A program made the position numbers and the translations under genes. Below the pieces are notes generated by a model. It was not told where the DNA came from, did no database searches, and saw nothing but the letters and a program-made list of their open reading frames with translations. From positions 437,486 through 501,485 of the forward strand of contig JAPPIK010000056.1 of assembly GCA_028820655.1 (NCBI GenBank): a DNA stretch of 64,000 nucleotides. The letters are read 5' to 3'. Source of the stretch: Candidatus Poribacteria bacterium (GTDB taxonomy: Bacteria; Poribacteria; WGA-4E; JAJDTR01). How positions within the stretch are numbered: position 1 is the first letter of the stretch; each line of letters begins with the position of its first letter. Positions 1 to 9,333 of the stretch are shown piece after piece.

Positions 1-308
1 CCGCCACGGTTAAGGCGGCTGAAACCGTCGACACATGCGTCGGGATGGTCGTTGATGCCGTGTTGGCAAAGAGAGGTTCGCTCATCGTGACTGCCGATCA
101 CGGAAACTCCGAGCAGATGATTGATCCGAAAATCGGCGGGCCTCATACTGCTCACACGACCTATGATGTCGACCTCATAGTCGTTGACGATAGTGTTAAG
201 AAACGTCCACCGCTAACAGACGGTAGGCTTGCAGATATTGCACCGACGCTGTTAGCATTACTGGGTTTGGATCAACCTCCTGAAATGACTGGGCATTCGC
301 TTATCTGA
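1..308 (+). CDS. gpmI: Phosphoglycerate mutase (cofactor-independent), C-terminal part
   Basis: This is the end of 2,3-bisphosphoglycerate-independent phosphoglycerate mutase, the cytoplasmic glycolytic enzyme that interconverts 3- and 2-phosphoglycerate. The frame is open from base 3 ([15 protein letters not shown]...), so the gene enters from outside the window and the ATG at 45 is internal. About 101 residues remain. They contain the metal-binding motif TADHGN (fragment residues 30-35) of the alkaline-phosphatase superfamily and the usual family ending ([14 protein letters not shown], then MTGHSLI). The partner phosphotransferase residues lie upstream and cannot be checked. The gene is followed by about 260 bases without a gene and then a tRNA with its own promoter. 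Confidence 0.93.
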   Translation, partial: ATVKAAETVDTCVGMVVDAVLAKRGSLIVTADHGNSEQMIDPKIGGPHTAHTTYDVDLIVVDDSVKKRPPLTDGRLADIAPTLLALLGLDQPPEMTGHSLI

Positions 309-570
309 CGGGTGTCCAAATTCTTGAATAAGGGCAAGATTAGAGTATATCTTGCCTTGAATGTATTACGCTTTCCACCCGCAAGCCCGTGTCATGCACA
401 TGGCCGATTCTCGTTCGATGGCAATCTCCAATAACCCGTGGGGCTGTCAAGCTGCCAACGGTTTCGAGGGCGCAGTAATTCCAGCACACCAACACCTTTC
501 GCAGGTCAATCTCAAAACCATTGACGCCTGGAATATGAAGTAATAACACCATCACTACAGCAAAATCGCC
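309..570. other. Intergenic stretch without a recognised gene
   Basis: This lies between the gpmI stop and the tRNA-Gly promoter. Short open frames exist on both strands (361-543 + and 340-555 -), but neither has a Shine-Dalgarno sequence or a recognisable protein pattern. No clear hairpin with a T-run marks a terminator for gpmI. Confidence 0.4.
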
Positions 571-599
571 TTGACAACTTCACCCTTACTCTGTATAAT
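571..599 (+). promoter_or_regulatory. Sigma-70 consensus promoter of tRNA-Gly
   Basis: A perfect -35 box TTGACA (571-576) and a perfect -10 box TATAAT (594-599) are separated by 17 bases. Transcription would start near 606-607, about ten bases before the tRNA 5' end at 616. Both boxes match the bacterial sigma-70 consensus exactly, which suits a highly expressed tRNA gene and the RpoD encoded at 6658-8307. Confidence 0.85.
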
Positions 600-615
600 T
601 TAGAAATTCTCGGGT

Positions 616-687
616 GCGGGTGTAGCTCAGCGGTAGAGCGTCAGCTTCCCAAGCTGAGGGTCGCGGGTTCAATTCCCGTCACCCGCT
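616..687 (+). tRNA. tRNA-Gly (anticodon CCC)
   Basis: A full cloverleaf can be drawn. The acceptor GCGGGTG pairs with CACCCGC, the D arm is GCTC/GAGC, and the anticodon stem TCAGC/GCTGA holds the loop TTCCCAA. The T arm is GCGGG-TTCAATT-CCCGT. Loop positions 34-36 read CCC, decoding GGG glycine codons. The discriminator base is T and no CCA is encoded (TCAG follows), so the 3' end must be added enzymatically. Confidence 0.93.
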
Positions 688-840
688 CAGTCACGACGGG
701 GCACGGCACAATCTAGACAGTTTGCCGTGGTCTTTCGCCTTTCCATCCCTAGGTGAAGATTTGCATAAGTGAATGGGTACACAGTTTGCCTATTTGCGAT
801 TGATGTTGCAACCAATGAAACCATAGATTTGACGACTTGA

Positions 841-1023
841 TCAGAGACATCGGAGAAAGAGGTCGTCATTTGCCCCGAGTGTGATGACCGTGATGTCTTG
901 CGGTTGCCTTCCGTTTTTGGCGTCGGTTTGCCGGGTTTCGCAATCGATACAGCAGAAGACTTGATTGTACCCGGTGCCTTTGGTCAACATACCGACCAGT
1001 CGTGTTCCCAGCCCGAAGTGTGA
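841..1023 (+). pseudogene. Possible zinc-ribbon gene remnant without a start codon
   Basis: The frame after an in-frame TGA (838-840) is open for 60 codons. It reads SETSEKEVVICPECDDRDVL and continues with RLPSVFGVG. The CPEC...RLPS pattern resembles the second half of small FmdB/regulatory-protein-type zinc ribbons (CPxC followed by a basic or hydrophobic tail). No ATG, GTG or TTG start precedes the CPEC motif in this frame, and only one of the two expected Cys pairs is present. I read it as a decayed gene or a chance frame. It lies directly upstream of the TPR protein gene and within a 346-base stretch (688-1033) that otherwise holds nothing recognised. Confidence 0.3.
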
Positions 1024-1033
1024 AAGGAAATCA

Positions 1034-2137
1034 ATGGGTCGAAGTAATCGCCTCACCAAAGAAGAAATCAAGCATGATCAGTTTGTCGAATCAACACTCA
1101 AGTCGTACGGATTCATAAGAGATAATCTGAAAACAATAGTGATAATTGCAGTGGTTGTTACGCTTGGTGCTGCCGGATTGCGAGGTTACCGAAGCCATCA
1201 ACAGACACGACATGCAAAAGCATCTGCGGCCTTTAACCAAGCACTGAAGATATTTCAGGAGGCGGAAAACAACTGGTTAAATGCCGAGAAGGCGGATGAT
1301 GCCATCGTACAGTTCAAGACCGCAGGTACGGATTTCCAAGAAGTGTTCCAACAGTATTCGGGGACAGTCTTCGCCGACAAAGCGCGGTATAACTATGCCA
1401 AAACTCTCTATTTCTTGGAAGATTACCAAGCGGCGCGAACCCAATTTCAATCCATCACACAGAAAGTTGAGTCCGAGAATCAAATGGTAGCCTTGTATGC
1501 GCAAGAAGCGATTGGAAATTGCTTGGAGCAGGAAGGGAAATATGAAGAAGCAATTCAAGCCTATCAGGAAGAATCCTATCCACCGACGCCACAGCTCCCA
1601 ATTACGGTTCGAGAGTTCGCGCTTGCGAATGCCAAGTACAATCAGGCGCTATGCTACGAAAAACTTGGCCAAACTACTGAAGCCTTATCTCTCTATGAAG
1701 ATTTAATTGACCAATTTCGCGAGAACCTGGAAAAGGCAATCCAACAGAAGAGTTTTGAATTGATACTCGACGCGAAGGAATTGATTGACCTAATTCCGGA
1801 GCCTTTGGTGATGTCTGAAGCTCAAGGCTTGGAGAGCGAAGGTCGAGGTTATGACGCGCTGATCTCTTATTATAATTCGATACGCAATTATAAGTTCCGG
1901 CGAGATGTAGAAGGTGGGTTAGACAACGCACTGCGCAAACAAATCAGGAATTTTGAATCAAGGGTGAGTGAATTTGTCAAGCATTTGAAGAACGCTCGCA
2001 AAAATGAATCCGAATCGGGCATTAGCCTAGCGTTATATTATTACAATCAGGCTGTTGGACTTGACTTTGCGCCGTCTCGCAGCCTCTATGAAAAAGCACT
2101 TCTTCAGCGCGATAAGAATCAACTAGCGCACAAATAG
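1034..2137 (+). CDS. Membrane-anchored tetratricopeptide-repeat protein
   Basis: A 367-residue protein with a short cytoplasmic basic segment, one hydrophobic helix at about residues 33-49 (TIVIIAVVVTLGAAGL), and an extracytoplasmic part rich in TPR-like helix pairs (for example KARYNYAKTLYFLEDYQAAR and QEAIGNCLEQEGKYEEAIQA). The N-terminus resembles YfgM/TPR_21-type proteins, which assist envelope protein quality control, but the exact role is unknown. The open frame extends upstream to 965. I chose the ATG at 1034 because AAGGAAA lies just before it and because the upstream residues look non-coding. mutS2 follows 48 bases later, so co-transcription is possible. Confidence 0.8.
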   Translation: MGRSNRLTKEEIKHDQFVESTLKSYGFIRDNLKTIVIIAVVVTLGAAGLRGYRSHQQTRHAKASAAFNQALKIFQEAENNWLNAEKADDAIVQFKTAGTDFQEVFQQYSGTVFADKARYNYAKTLYFLEDYQAARTQFQSITQKVESENQMVALYAQEAIGNCLEQEGKYEEAIQAYQEESYPPTPQLPITVREFALANAKYNQALCYEKLGQTTEALSLYEDLIDQFRENLEKAIQQKSFELILDAKELIDLIPEPLVMSEAQGLESEGRGYDALISYYNSIRNYKFRRDVEGGLDNALRKQIRNFESRVSEFVKHLKNARKNESESGISLALYYYNQAVGLDFAPSRSLYEKALLQRDKNQLAHK

Positions 2138-2185
2138 TTCTGTGGTCTTCATTTGGTGCGACGTTGCTAGCACGCGGCTAGAATT

Positions 2186-4642
2186 ATGAGAGAGATTATC
2201 TCCGTCCACACCGAAAGAGCGTTAGAATACGACAAGTTGAAGGCGTTTATTAAGCGCTATACGTTCTCTCAACCGGGTGCATCGAAGGTCAATGACCTTG
2301 CTCCGCAGAGCGGAATTGACGAAATACGGGAAAACCTTGCACTGTGCAGCGAGATGAAGCGTGCGGTGCAAGTCCACGGAAGCTTCTCATTAGCGGGATT
2401 ACGGGATCTGGCACCGATTCTTCGAATAGCGACGAAACCGGGTTCGATATTGGAACCCTCCCAATTGTGCGATGTCTCGCACGTACTTCAAGTCGCCGAG
2501 AACGTACATCGATTCATGGGGAAGTTGCCAAAATACGACTTCCCCAAATTGCTTGCCATCGCGGACACGCTGCCAACATTCCCCGCACTCGCGGCATCCA
2601 TTCAGCAATGCGTCGGCCCGGACGCTGAAATCCGTGATTCGGCTAGTCCCACCTTGCGAAAAATCCGCCGAAGTCTGGTCAAGATTCGCGAAGCCATTCG
2701 GTCAAAATTAGATTCTCTCCTGCACTCTTCGAAGCATCAGAAATCGATTCAAGATCACGTGGTCACTCTGCGCAACGACCGTTACGTTCTTCCCGTCAAA
2801 CAGGATGCGAAACCTCATTTCCTAGGACTCGTTCACGGACAATCGGCAAGTGGAGCCACGGTTTTCGTTGAGCCGTTCAGCGTCGTTGACATGAACAATG
2901 ATCTGCACCGATTGGTTGACGAGGAGCGCCACGAGATTCGACGAATATTGCTTTCCCTCACGGATGCGGTGCGCGAATGCTCCGCCAACCTTGAGACTGC
3001 GTTGAGCGTTCTGGCAGAACTGGATTTTCTTAACGCCAAAGCAAGACTCAGCATCGATCTGAACGCTGTTGAAGCACGACTAAACAGTCGTGGGTTCACA
3101 AAACTAATCGCCGCACGACATCCGATTCTTGAATTGAATCTACGACGACAACAGGTGACCGGTGACAAACCAAACACTACCGACTTTCCAACTCGTGTAG
3201 TGCCGACGGACCTGCATCTCGGCGATCAGTTTAGCACATTGGTGATTACCGGACCGAATACCGGCGGGAAGACCGTAGTTCTAAAATCACTCGGATTGCT
3301 CACCATCATGGCACAATCTGGACTTCACATTCCTGCGAAACCCGGTAGCGAAATTGCGGTATGCGAGCAGGTGTTTGCAGACATCGGCGATGAACAGAGC
3401 ATTGAACAGAATCTGAGTACGTTTTCCTCGCACATCACAAAAATAGCCGCCACATTGAATCGCATCAAGAGTTCCTTTGGTAAATCGGGTGAAAATTCAC
3501 TTGTGTTACTGGATGAAATTGGCGCGGGTACCGATCCGACTGAGGGTGCCGCACTTAGTATGGCAATTCTTGACTGGCTCGGAGAACGAAGGGTGCGTAC
3601 ACTTGTGACAACCCATTATGGAGCGCTTAAGAGCTATGCTCACGCTAAGGCGGATACGGAGAATGCCTGCATGGAGTTCGATTGGCAAACGCTGAGCCCC
3701 ACCTATCGTCTCGTGATAGGCGTGCCGGGGAGTAGCAACGCATTCAAGGTAGCCGCTAGGTTAGGGATACCCCGTTCCATTCTACACGACGCCAAAGCGC
3801 ACGTAGGCGATCAGAATGTCGCGATTGATGATTTAATCATCAAAATGCAGCAGTCCCAGCGGGAGTTGGAGACGGAACGCAAATCTCTTGATGAAAAAGT
3901 TCGTGCGGCAGAGACAGAATTTCAGAAGCATAGAGATCTTATACAGGACTTTGAAACTAATCGAACCAAACTCGCACAACAGGCTGAACATGAGGCGTAC
4001 ACCGTATTGAATGATGCTCGACGATTGGTCGATGAGAGCATTGCTGACATACGGCGAGAAACGGCATCCAAACAATCTATTCGAACTGCGTTGTCGCACA
4101 TTTCGAGCGCTAAAGCCGAACTGAAGGATGAACAGCGACAACGCGTGGAGATGCAATCCAGTAGGCCGGAAAAGCTACAGCAAGTCCAAGTTGGTGATAA
4201 GGTGTGCCTCGAGGGGTCGAAGAAATATGGAGAGGTGCTGAGTATCTCACCAAACAGTGACGCGCCTATCACACTTCAGGTCGGCAACATGCAGATGCGA
4301 ATATCTTATCAGGATATTGGAAAGATTCAGCCCCGGCAACAGAACAATAAGATTACCCCATCAGTCGTAGACGTACAGCGAATCAAAGCCGACTCCGTCA
4401 AGGCCGAATTGCACATCCTCGGTTACACGGTTGACCAAGCGCTCGAAGTTGTCGATAAATACTTAGATGATGCTTTTCTTGCAAGCATGCCAAAAGTACG
4501 AATTGTGCATGGAAAAGGTACCGGCGCGCTGCGACAAGGAATTCATGAAGGCTTGATTGGACATCCGTTGGTTTCGAGTTTTGAACTGGCGCCGAGAAGT
4601 GAAGGAGGAGACGGTGCCACCGTTGTAGTGCTGAAAGAGTAG
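2186..4642 (+). CDS. mutS2: Endonuclease MutS2
   Basis: This is an 818-residue MutS2 protein, the usual family length. MutS2 acts on recombination intermediates and, in some bacteria, on stalled collided ribosomes. The N-terminal core and lever region is followed by the ABC-type ATPase with Walker A GPNTGGKT (residues 356-363), Walker B LVLLDE (about 439-444) and the signature region GAGTDPTEG. A long coiled coil runs at about residues 540-660. A C-terminal Smr nuclease domain starts near residue 737 (HILGYTVDQAL) and carries the HGKGTGALR motif near 773. No MutS mismatch-binding domain is present, which separates it from MutS. A 7-bp inverted repeat (4666-4672 with 4682-4688) follows the gene and could be a weak terminator. 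Confidence 0.95.
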   Translation: MREIISVHTERALEYDKLKAFIKRYTFSQPGASKVNDLAPQSGIDEIRENLALCSEMKRAVQVHGSFSLAGLRDLAPILRIATKPGSILEPSQLCDVSHVLQVAENVHRFMGKLPKYDFPKLLAIADTLPTFPALAASIQQCVGPDAEIRDSASPTLRKIRRSLVKIREAIRSKLDSLLHSSKHQKSIQDHVVTLRNDRYVLPVKQDAKPHFLGLVHGQSASGATVFVEPFSVVDMNNDLHRLVDEERHEIRRILLSLTDAVRECSANLETALSVLAELDFLNAKARLSIDLNAVEARLNSRGFTKLIAARHPILELNLRRQQVTGDKPNTTDFPTRVVPTDLHLGDQFSTLVITGPNTGGKTVVLKSLGLLTIMAQSGLHIPAKPGSEIAVCEQVFADIGDEQSIEQNLSTFSSHITKIAATLNRIKSSFGKSGENSLVLLDEIGAGTDPTEGAALSMAILDWLGERRVRTLVTTHYGALKSYAHAKADTENACMEFDWQTLSPTYRLVIGVPGSSNAFKVAARLGIPRSILHDAKAHVGDQNVAIDDLIIKMQQSQRELETERKSLDEKVRAAETEFQKHRDLIQDFETNRTKLAQQAEHEAYTVLNDARRLVDESIADIRRETASKQSIRTALSHISSAKAELKDEQRQRVEMQSSRPEKLQQVQVGDKVCLEGSKKYGEVLSISPNSDAPITLQVGNMQMRISYQDIGKIQPRQQNNKITPSVVDVQRIKADSVKAELHILGYTVDQALEVVDKYLDDAFLASMPKVRIVHGKGTGALRQGIHEGLIGHPLVSSFELAPRSEGGDGATVVVLKE

Positions 4643-4722
4643 CCAAAATTACCGGTGTCAAGTCGATTTTAGGACCGCACTCTAAAATTTAGGCATCATT
4701 TGCCATGTGTTGGTGATTCGCC

Positions 4723-6516
4723 ATGAACGCACCTTCGTATCAAATTCCGCGCGAAATTATTGACGAGATTCGGGATCGAAGTGATATCGTCGAAGTGATT
4801 TCGGAGTGTGGTGTCCCTCTTCGACCTGCGGGGAAGGACTACAAGGCAAATTGTCCATTCCACGACGAGAAAACGCCGTCCTTCAGCGTCTCACCACATA
4901 AACAGATATTTTACTGTTTTGGATGTCAGACTGGAGGTAACGTCATCAGTTTCGTGCAAAAACATGAGGGTAAATCGTTTGTCGAATCGGTCGAATGGTT
5001 GGCTGGTCGGATTGGGATGGCGCTTCCGACTCAAGATGCCAAAGCAGCACAAGCGAGCCGACGACGTCATGAACTGGAAAATGTCAGTCGTTTCGCGGCA
5101 CAATATTTTCACAGACAACTCTTGACTCCGACGATAGGAGGGACCGCGCTAGCATACTTGAAGTCGCGCGGCGTAAATGACGAGACCATCCGACAATCCC
5201 AACTTGGCTATACTACGCCGGATCGGCGGGGATTAGTGAAGGTTGCGACACATGCCGGGTTCTCTATTCAGCAGTTGGTTGATGCAGGGCTCATCAAGAA
5301 CGATGACCACGGACCGGTAGACCGTTTTCGCGGTCGTATAATATTCCCAATTTTGGATGACCGAGGTAATCCCGTCGGTTTCGGTGGTCGGGCACTCGCG
5401 GACGATCTCCTACCCAAATATCTAAATTCTCCTACGACTCCGCTCTATGATAAAAGTAAAATACTCTACAATCTATACCATGCTCGGCAAGAGATCCAGA
5501 AGTCGGGAAGCGCTTTGCTAGTCGAGGGATATCTTGACGCGCTGATGCTTCATCAAGCCGGTATAAAGAACGTCGTCGCTTCATTAGGCACATCGTTCAG
5601 CGCGTCTCATGCGAGCTTGTTGAAGCGGTTTTCCGAGGAAGTCGTGATGGTTTATGACGGTGATGCAGCAGGGTTTCAAGCTACGTTAAGAGGGTTGCAT
5701 TTGCTCTTAAAAGAGGCGCTTCGGGTGCGAATTGCACTACTCCCGCCCGACCAAGATCCAGATTCGTATGTGCGCAGTAATGGCGCGGACAGATTCAAAG
5801 ATGAAATCGAAAAGGCAGTCAATCTAGTCGAATTTCAAATTCAGCGAGCAGTTCGTCAAGGCGCTCTTCGCAACGTAGAGGTCAAGGCTCAAGCAGTGAA
5901 AGAAATTGGTTTCACTCTGTCAAATGTCGAAAATCAAGTTCAACTGAATGAGTATGTGAAATATACCGCTCGCGAATTGGATGTGGGCGAAGGTGCACTC
6001 CGGCTAGAGTTGCGAAGCAAGGGTATCGGTAGGAAAGCGACAAATGGTTCCGGCGCCCCTTTGGATTTTCAAACTTCCTCAGACAGACGCCAGTTGTCTC
6101 CTCGCGAATCCGTTGAGGAAGAACTGGTCGAAACCTTAATTCAATCTCCAGAGTTAATCCCGCACGTTTCAGATCAATTGCAGCATGAAAACTTTACTCG
6201 GCCTGATCTGGCACAGGTTGTGAAGGTGCTTTGGGAAGCCAATTCTTCCGGTAAGTCGGTCGATATACAAGAGCTCATTGATTCCTCTATTGATGATAAG
6301 ACAAAAGCCATCATCTCCAATGCGATCATTCAGCAGCGTACGCCACCGAATTCCAAGGCAAAAGTGGATGGTTGTCTAAGGAAGTTTCGACAGTACCTTT
6401 TACTAGACATGGAACGCACCCTGCGTTCAGATGCTTTAACGCAGGGAGATGACGACATTGATACACTCGAACAGCTTGTTGAACTTTCCAATCAGAGACG
6501 ACAGTTTGTCTCTTAG
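4723..6516 (+). CDS. dnaG: DNA primase DnaG
   Basis: This 597-residue primase makes the RNA primers for chromosomal replication. The N-terminal CHC2 zinc finger is visible: C44-P-F-H47 and C65-F-G-C68 supply the ligands. The catalytic core follows, with TOPRIM motifs VEGYLDALML (from about residue 267, catalytic Glu in VEGY) and VYDGDAAG (about 310-317, DxD-type metal site). The C-terminal part (about 440-597) should bind the replicative helicase and is divergent, as is usual. The gene lies 141 bases upstream of rpoD, the same dnaG-rpoD order seen in the macromolecular-synthesis operon of many bacteria. The rpsU gene that often precedes dnaG is absent here. Confidence 0.96.
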   Translation: MNAPSYQIPREIIDEIRDRSDIVEVISECGVPLRPAGKDYKANCPFHDEKTPSFSVSPHKQIFYCFGCQTGGNVISFVQKHEGKSFVESVEWLAGRIGMALPTQDAKAAQASRRRHELENVSRFAAQYFHRQLLTPTIGGTALAYLKSRGVNDETIRQSQLGYTTPDRRGLVKVATHAGFSIQQLVDAGLIKNDDHGPVDRFRGRIIFPILDDRGNPVGFGGRALADDLLPKYLNSPTTPLYDKSKILYNLYHARQEIQKSGSALLVEGYLDALMLHQAGIKNVVASLGTSFSASHASLLKRFSEEVVMVYDGDAAGFQATLRGLHLLLKEALRVRIALLPPDQDPDSYVRSNGADRFKDEIEKAVNLVEFQIQRAVRQGALRNVEVKAQAVKEIGFTLSNVENQVQLNEYVKYTARELDVGEGALRLELRSKGIGRKATNGSGAPLDFQTSSDRRQLSPRESVEEELVETLIQSPELIPHVSDQLQHENFTRPDLAQVVKVLWEANSSGKSVDIQELIDSSIDDKTKAIISNAIIQQRTPPNSKAKVDGCLRKFRQYLLLDMERTLRSDALTQGDDDIDTLEQLVELSNQRRQFVS

Positions 6517-6657
6517 TCGAAAATGACGAAGATTCAATGCAATCTGCGTGAGATTATGAAAGATGCGTCAACCTTGTTCGTACGGGAGTGCCCATCTCAT
6601 TACACCCTGTTTTGTTGACTGTTGTTACATCGGGTGGGGAAGGGTAATTCAACCACA

Positions 6658-8307
6658 ATGAACAACAATGTAATTGGTTTAGGTAAGGATGAGAGCTATT
6701 TTGAGTACGGTGAGCGCCCGGAGACAGCGCCGGAAGGTCTAGACGAACTGCTCCACGTTCATGTTGAAGCAATTAACCTGCCTACCGTGGCAGAAGACCT
6801 CGATGAAGGGGATTTAACCGCGATGGATTTCAAAGATAATGGTGATGCCGCTGAAATATATGAGAATGAACTTGAGGAGAACGAGTATTTAGTTGAATCG
6901 AGCGATCTGGCGCAACTCGGCAAAATGGAGAGGTATGAGGACCCTGTCAAGGTCTATCTGCGCGAAATGGGGCGGGTTCCATTGCTATCCGGAGATCAGG
7001 AAAAGGCCTTGTCCAAGAAAATCGAGGAAGGAAATCGAGATGTCCAGAGGGTGGTCTTCGAAACATCGCTGGGACGTGAGGCTGCCTTGGACCTGCTTGA
7101 GAAAATCCTAACCGGGGACAAGAAAGCATCCGATGTCGTTGACATGACCATGCCAGGGGCGTCAGGCGGGAACAAAGAAAGCGTTATTCCCGATTTCATT
7201 GAGGCAAAAACTGACCATCTGAGAAAGTTAAACTCTGAAATACGACATCAGGAACGAAGGTTAAAGTACCTAGTGCTGAGCCCGGATGAAAAAAAGAGGC
7301 TTCAACACGAAACTGAGACAAATCGTAAAGAGGCGGTCGACACCCTAATAGAGTTGAAGTTTGATGCGGAAGAAATAAGCAAGATTTCAGGAAAGATAAA
7401 GGAATTAGTCAGAGAGATTTCAGATTTGGGAAAGAACCTCGAGGAAGTCGAAGCTAGCGATGAACTAGCTGCCAATCCACTACAACGAGCAATCACTGAA
7501 AAAGAACACGAACTTGGTGTCCCACGCGAAGGCGGCAAGAAGATCACCGGTCAGATTTTCAAGGGAGAAGCCATCGCCCAGGATGCTAAAATGACTATTG
7601 TGGAATCTAATTTGCGACTGGTTGTCAGCATTGCGAAAAAATATAAAAACCGAACGCCGGGATTGGTTTTTCTCGATCTTATTCAGGAAGGTAACATCGG
7701 CTTGATGAAAGCCGTTGACAAGTTCGACTATAGGCGCGGTTACAAATTTAGCACATATGCAACGTGGTGGATTCGCCAAGGTATTACACGCGCCATTGCC
7801 GATCAAGCTCGTACGATACGTATTCCCGTACACATGATAGAGACAATACACAAGCTTATTCGCGTGTCGCGCGACTTGGTTCAGGAAAAGGGACGGGAAC
7901 CTACTCCGGCAGAGATTGGAGAGAAAATGGCGCTCTCAACGGAGAAGGTAAGGCAAGTATTGCGCATAGCGCAGGAACCAATTTCATTAGAAACCCCTAT
8001 TGGCGAAGAAGAAGATCGGCAACTTCGAGACTTTATTGAAGATCGAGATACGATATCTCCGCTAAATCAAGCTGCATTGACTATGCTGAAAGAGCGCGTC
8101 GCCGACGTGTTAGAGACTTTGACGGAACGCGAGGGGAAGGTTCTCCGCATGAGATTTGGCATAGAGGATGGATGCCCAAGGACTTTGGAAGAGGTTGGAG
8201 TCGAATTCAAGGTCACGCGCGAGAGAATTCGTCAAATCGAAGCGAAAGCGTTACGGAGACTGCGTCATCCACGCCGCAGCCAGAAGTTGCGCGGGTTTCT
8301 TGAATAG
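6658..8307 (+). CDS. rpoD: RNA polymerase primary sigma factor RpoD
   Basis: This is the housekeeping sigma-70 factor, 549 residues from the ATG at 6658. Region 1.2 begins near residue 90 ([11 protein letters not shown]) and is followed by a non-conserved charged helical insert. Regions 2.1-2.4 lie at about 310-385 ([46 protein letters not shown]). Region 3 follows, and region 4 lies at about 483-549 with the helix-turn-helix ending [14 protein letters not shown]. The frame is also open from a TTG at 6622, but that codon lacks a ribosome site. GGGAAGGG sits about 13 bases before the ATG, a rather long spacing. The consensus promoters found before tRNA genes in this window fit recognition by this factor. 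Confidence 0.96.
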   Translation: MNNNVIGLGKDESYFEYGERPETAPEGLDELLHVHVEAINLPTVAEDLDEGDLTAMDFKDNGDAAEIYENELEENEYLVESSDLAQLGKMERYEDPVKVYLREMGRVPLLSGDQEKALSKKIEEGNRDVQRVVFETSLGREAALDLLEKILTGDKKASDVVDMTMPGASGGNKESVIPDFIEAKTDHLRKLNSEIRHQERRLKYLVLSPDEKKRLQHETETNRKEAVDTLIELKFDAEEISKISGKIKELVREISDLGKNLEEVEASDELAANPLQRAITEKEHELGVPREGGKKITGQIFKGEAIAQDAKMTIVESNLRLVVSIAKKYKNRTPGLVFLDLIQEGNIGLMKAVDKFDYRRGYKFSTYATWWIRQGITRAIADQARTIRIPVHMIETIHKLIRVSRDLVQEKGREPTPAEIGEKMALSTEKVRQVLRIAQEPISLETPIGEEEDRQLRDFIEDRDTISPLNQAALTMLKERVADVLETLTEREGKVLRMRFGIEDGCPRTLEEVGVEFKVTRERIRQIEAKALRRLRHPRRSQKLRGFLE

Positions 8308-8383
8308 TAAATACTAATCCGAAAAGTGCAAGACTCTCTCTTTAATGCTCCGTTCCATGCGATTCATGGATAGAGAAATCCTC

Positions 8384-8413
8384 TTGACATTTTGTGTCCG
8401 CGATTTCTATAAT
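8384..8413 (+). promoter_or_regulatory. Sigma-70 consensus promoter of the tRNA pair
   Basis: TTGACA (8384-8389) and TATAAT (8408-8413) are both perfect, with an 18-base spacer. Transcription would start near 8420, twelve bases before the tRNA with anticodon CAT at 8432. The second tRNA at 8557 has no comparable promoter of its own, so both are probably made from this site. Confidence 0.85.
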
Positions 8414-8431
8414 AATGGCGTATGTGAAAGT

Positions 8432-8505
8432 GGGCCCATAGCTCAGTCGGTTAGAGCAGCCGGCTCATAACCGGCCGGTCCTAGGTTCGAGTCCTAGTGG
8501 GCCCA
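8432..8505 (+). tRNA. tRNA with anticodon CAT (elongator Met or Ile2)
   Basis: The acceptor GGGCCCA pairs with TGGGCCC, the D arm is GCTC-AGTCGGTTA-GAGC, and the anticodon stem GCCGG/CCGGC carries the loop CTCATAA. The T arm is CTAGG-TTCGAGT-CCTAG. The anticodon is CAT. The first acceptor pair is G-C and the anticodon stem lacks the three consecutive G-C pairs of initiator tRNA, so it is not fMet. Elongator Met and the lysidine-modified isoleucine tRNA share this anticodon, and the CTCATAA loop occurs in both. Discriminator A; no CCA encoded. Confidence 0.9.
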
Positions 8506-8556
8506 TCGACCCTCCACTATTACTTGCGCATGTCTTCGTGCTTGCCCACTCTTGAT

Positions 8557-8632
8557 GGGGCGTTAGCTCAGGGGTACGAGCGCTACCTTCACACGGTAGA
8601 AGTCACTGGTTCAAATCCAGTACGCCCCACCA
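8557..8632 (+). tRNA. tRNA-Val (anticodon CAC)
   Basis: The acceptor GGGGCGT pairs with ACGCCCC, the D arm is GCTC/GAGC, and the anticodon stem CTACC/GGTAG has the loop TTCACAC, giving anticodon CAC for GTG codons. The T arm is ACTGG-TTCAAAT-CCAGT. Discriminator A is followed by an encoded CCA (8630-8632), unlike the other tRNAs in the window. It lies 51 bases after the CAT tRNA and is probably co-transcribed. Confidence 0.93.
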
Positions 8633-9187
8633 TCCCGATTTTGGAATCTGCCCCCACTTCGTAGATGACCGAGACATTACTTTGCTCCGACTTATTTGGT
8701 TAATGTCGAAGTTGCACAGTATAAAGCTCATTTCCTTTCAACAAAGTTCGATGTGTCGGACAGGAAATAGGCCAGCGTACCACCGGTAGGACGAGAAGCG
8801 AACCACACGCGGGTGGGTGAATTGATGTTTGCCGAGTTTGCAATCAGATTTAAGTAATCTATTGTTAATACAAGGTTGCCAGAGGGATTCGAAAGATGCA
8901 GAAAAGGGCTGGATGGGCGAAAAGGGCAGATTGACCGACTCGAAGCGTGTAAATTACCCTATACTCGATGTAGCGGTCGGGGAATCTTGTCGTTTACATT
9001 TTTTCTCGGCGAAACGTGCACTTGATTCCCCCACGATTGTCCTTTGTAGGTATTCGCCGGCAAAATAACTTTTGAAATTTAACCCAAGTTGCGACCTATT
9101 GTCAATAGTTGAATTTTAGATTTTCCGAGTATTAAATTGTAATCCTGATCGGTCTAGATAGGCATTTCCAAGCCGTGTCCGCATTTG

Positions 9188-9213
9188 CGCAGTGGATGTG
9201 CCAATCCACTGCG
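9188..9213. repeat. 10-bp inverted repeat
   Basis: CGCAGTGGAT (9188-9197) and ATCCACTGCG (9204-9213) are perfect reverse complements around a 6-base loop. There is no T-run on either side, so it is not an obvious intrinsic terminator. It may be a remnant of a repeated intergenic element or an operator. Confidence 0.55.
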
Positions 9214-9273
9214 AGCAGATTCCGTCGATTTAACGTACATCAACCCGGTTTGCCACGCATCCTATACGAGAGT

Positions 9274-9288
9274 CGGGCTAGAAGCCCG
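9274..9288. repeat. REP-like mini-hairpin with AGA loop
   Basis: CGGGCT, loop AGA, AGCCCG. It has the same build (GC-rich perfect stem, AGA loop) as the hairpin at 45032-45050. Both sit in gene-free DNA, which suggests a dispersed short palindromic repeat, though two copies are few. Confidence 0.45.
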
Positions 9289-9333
9289 TGGTAGCAACAT
9301 GCATAACTTTGAATTAAAGGAAAATAAACAGAG

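Larger units (their letters stand above)
8633..9333. other. Gene-free stretch with two hairpins
   Basis: About 700 bases between tRNA-Val and the MscS-like gene. The open frame at 8829-9068 starts at a TTG without a ribosome site and looks non-coding. Two inverted repeats lie near the downstream end (9188-9213 and 9274-9288) and are listed separately. No clear promoter for the MscS-like gene was found. Confidence 0.45.

Noticed and set aside
361..543. Short open frames on both strands after gpmI (361-543 + and 340-555 -)
   Set aside because: Neither has a ribosome site or a family-like sequence; they overlap each other on opposite strands.
8829..9068. 79-codon frame in the gap before the MscS-like gene
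   Set aside because: It begins at a TTG with no ribosome site and has no recognisable fold or composition bias.
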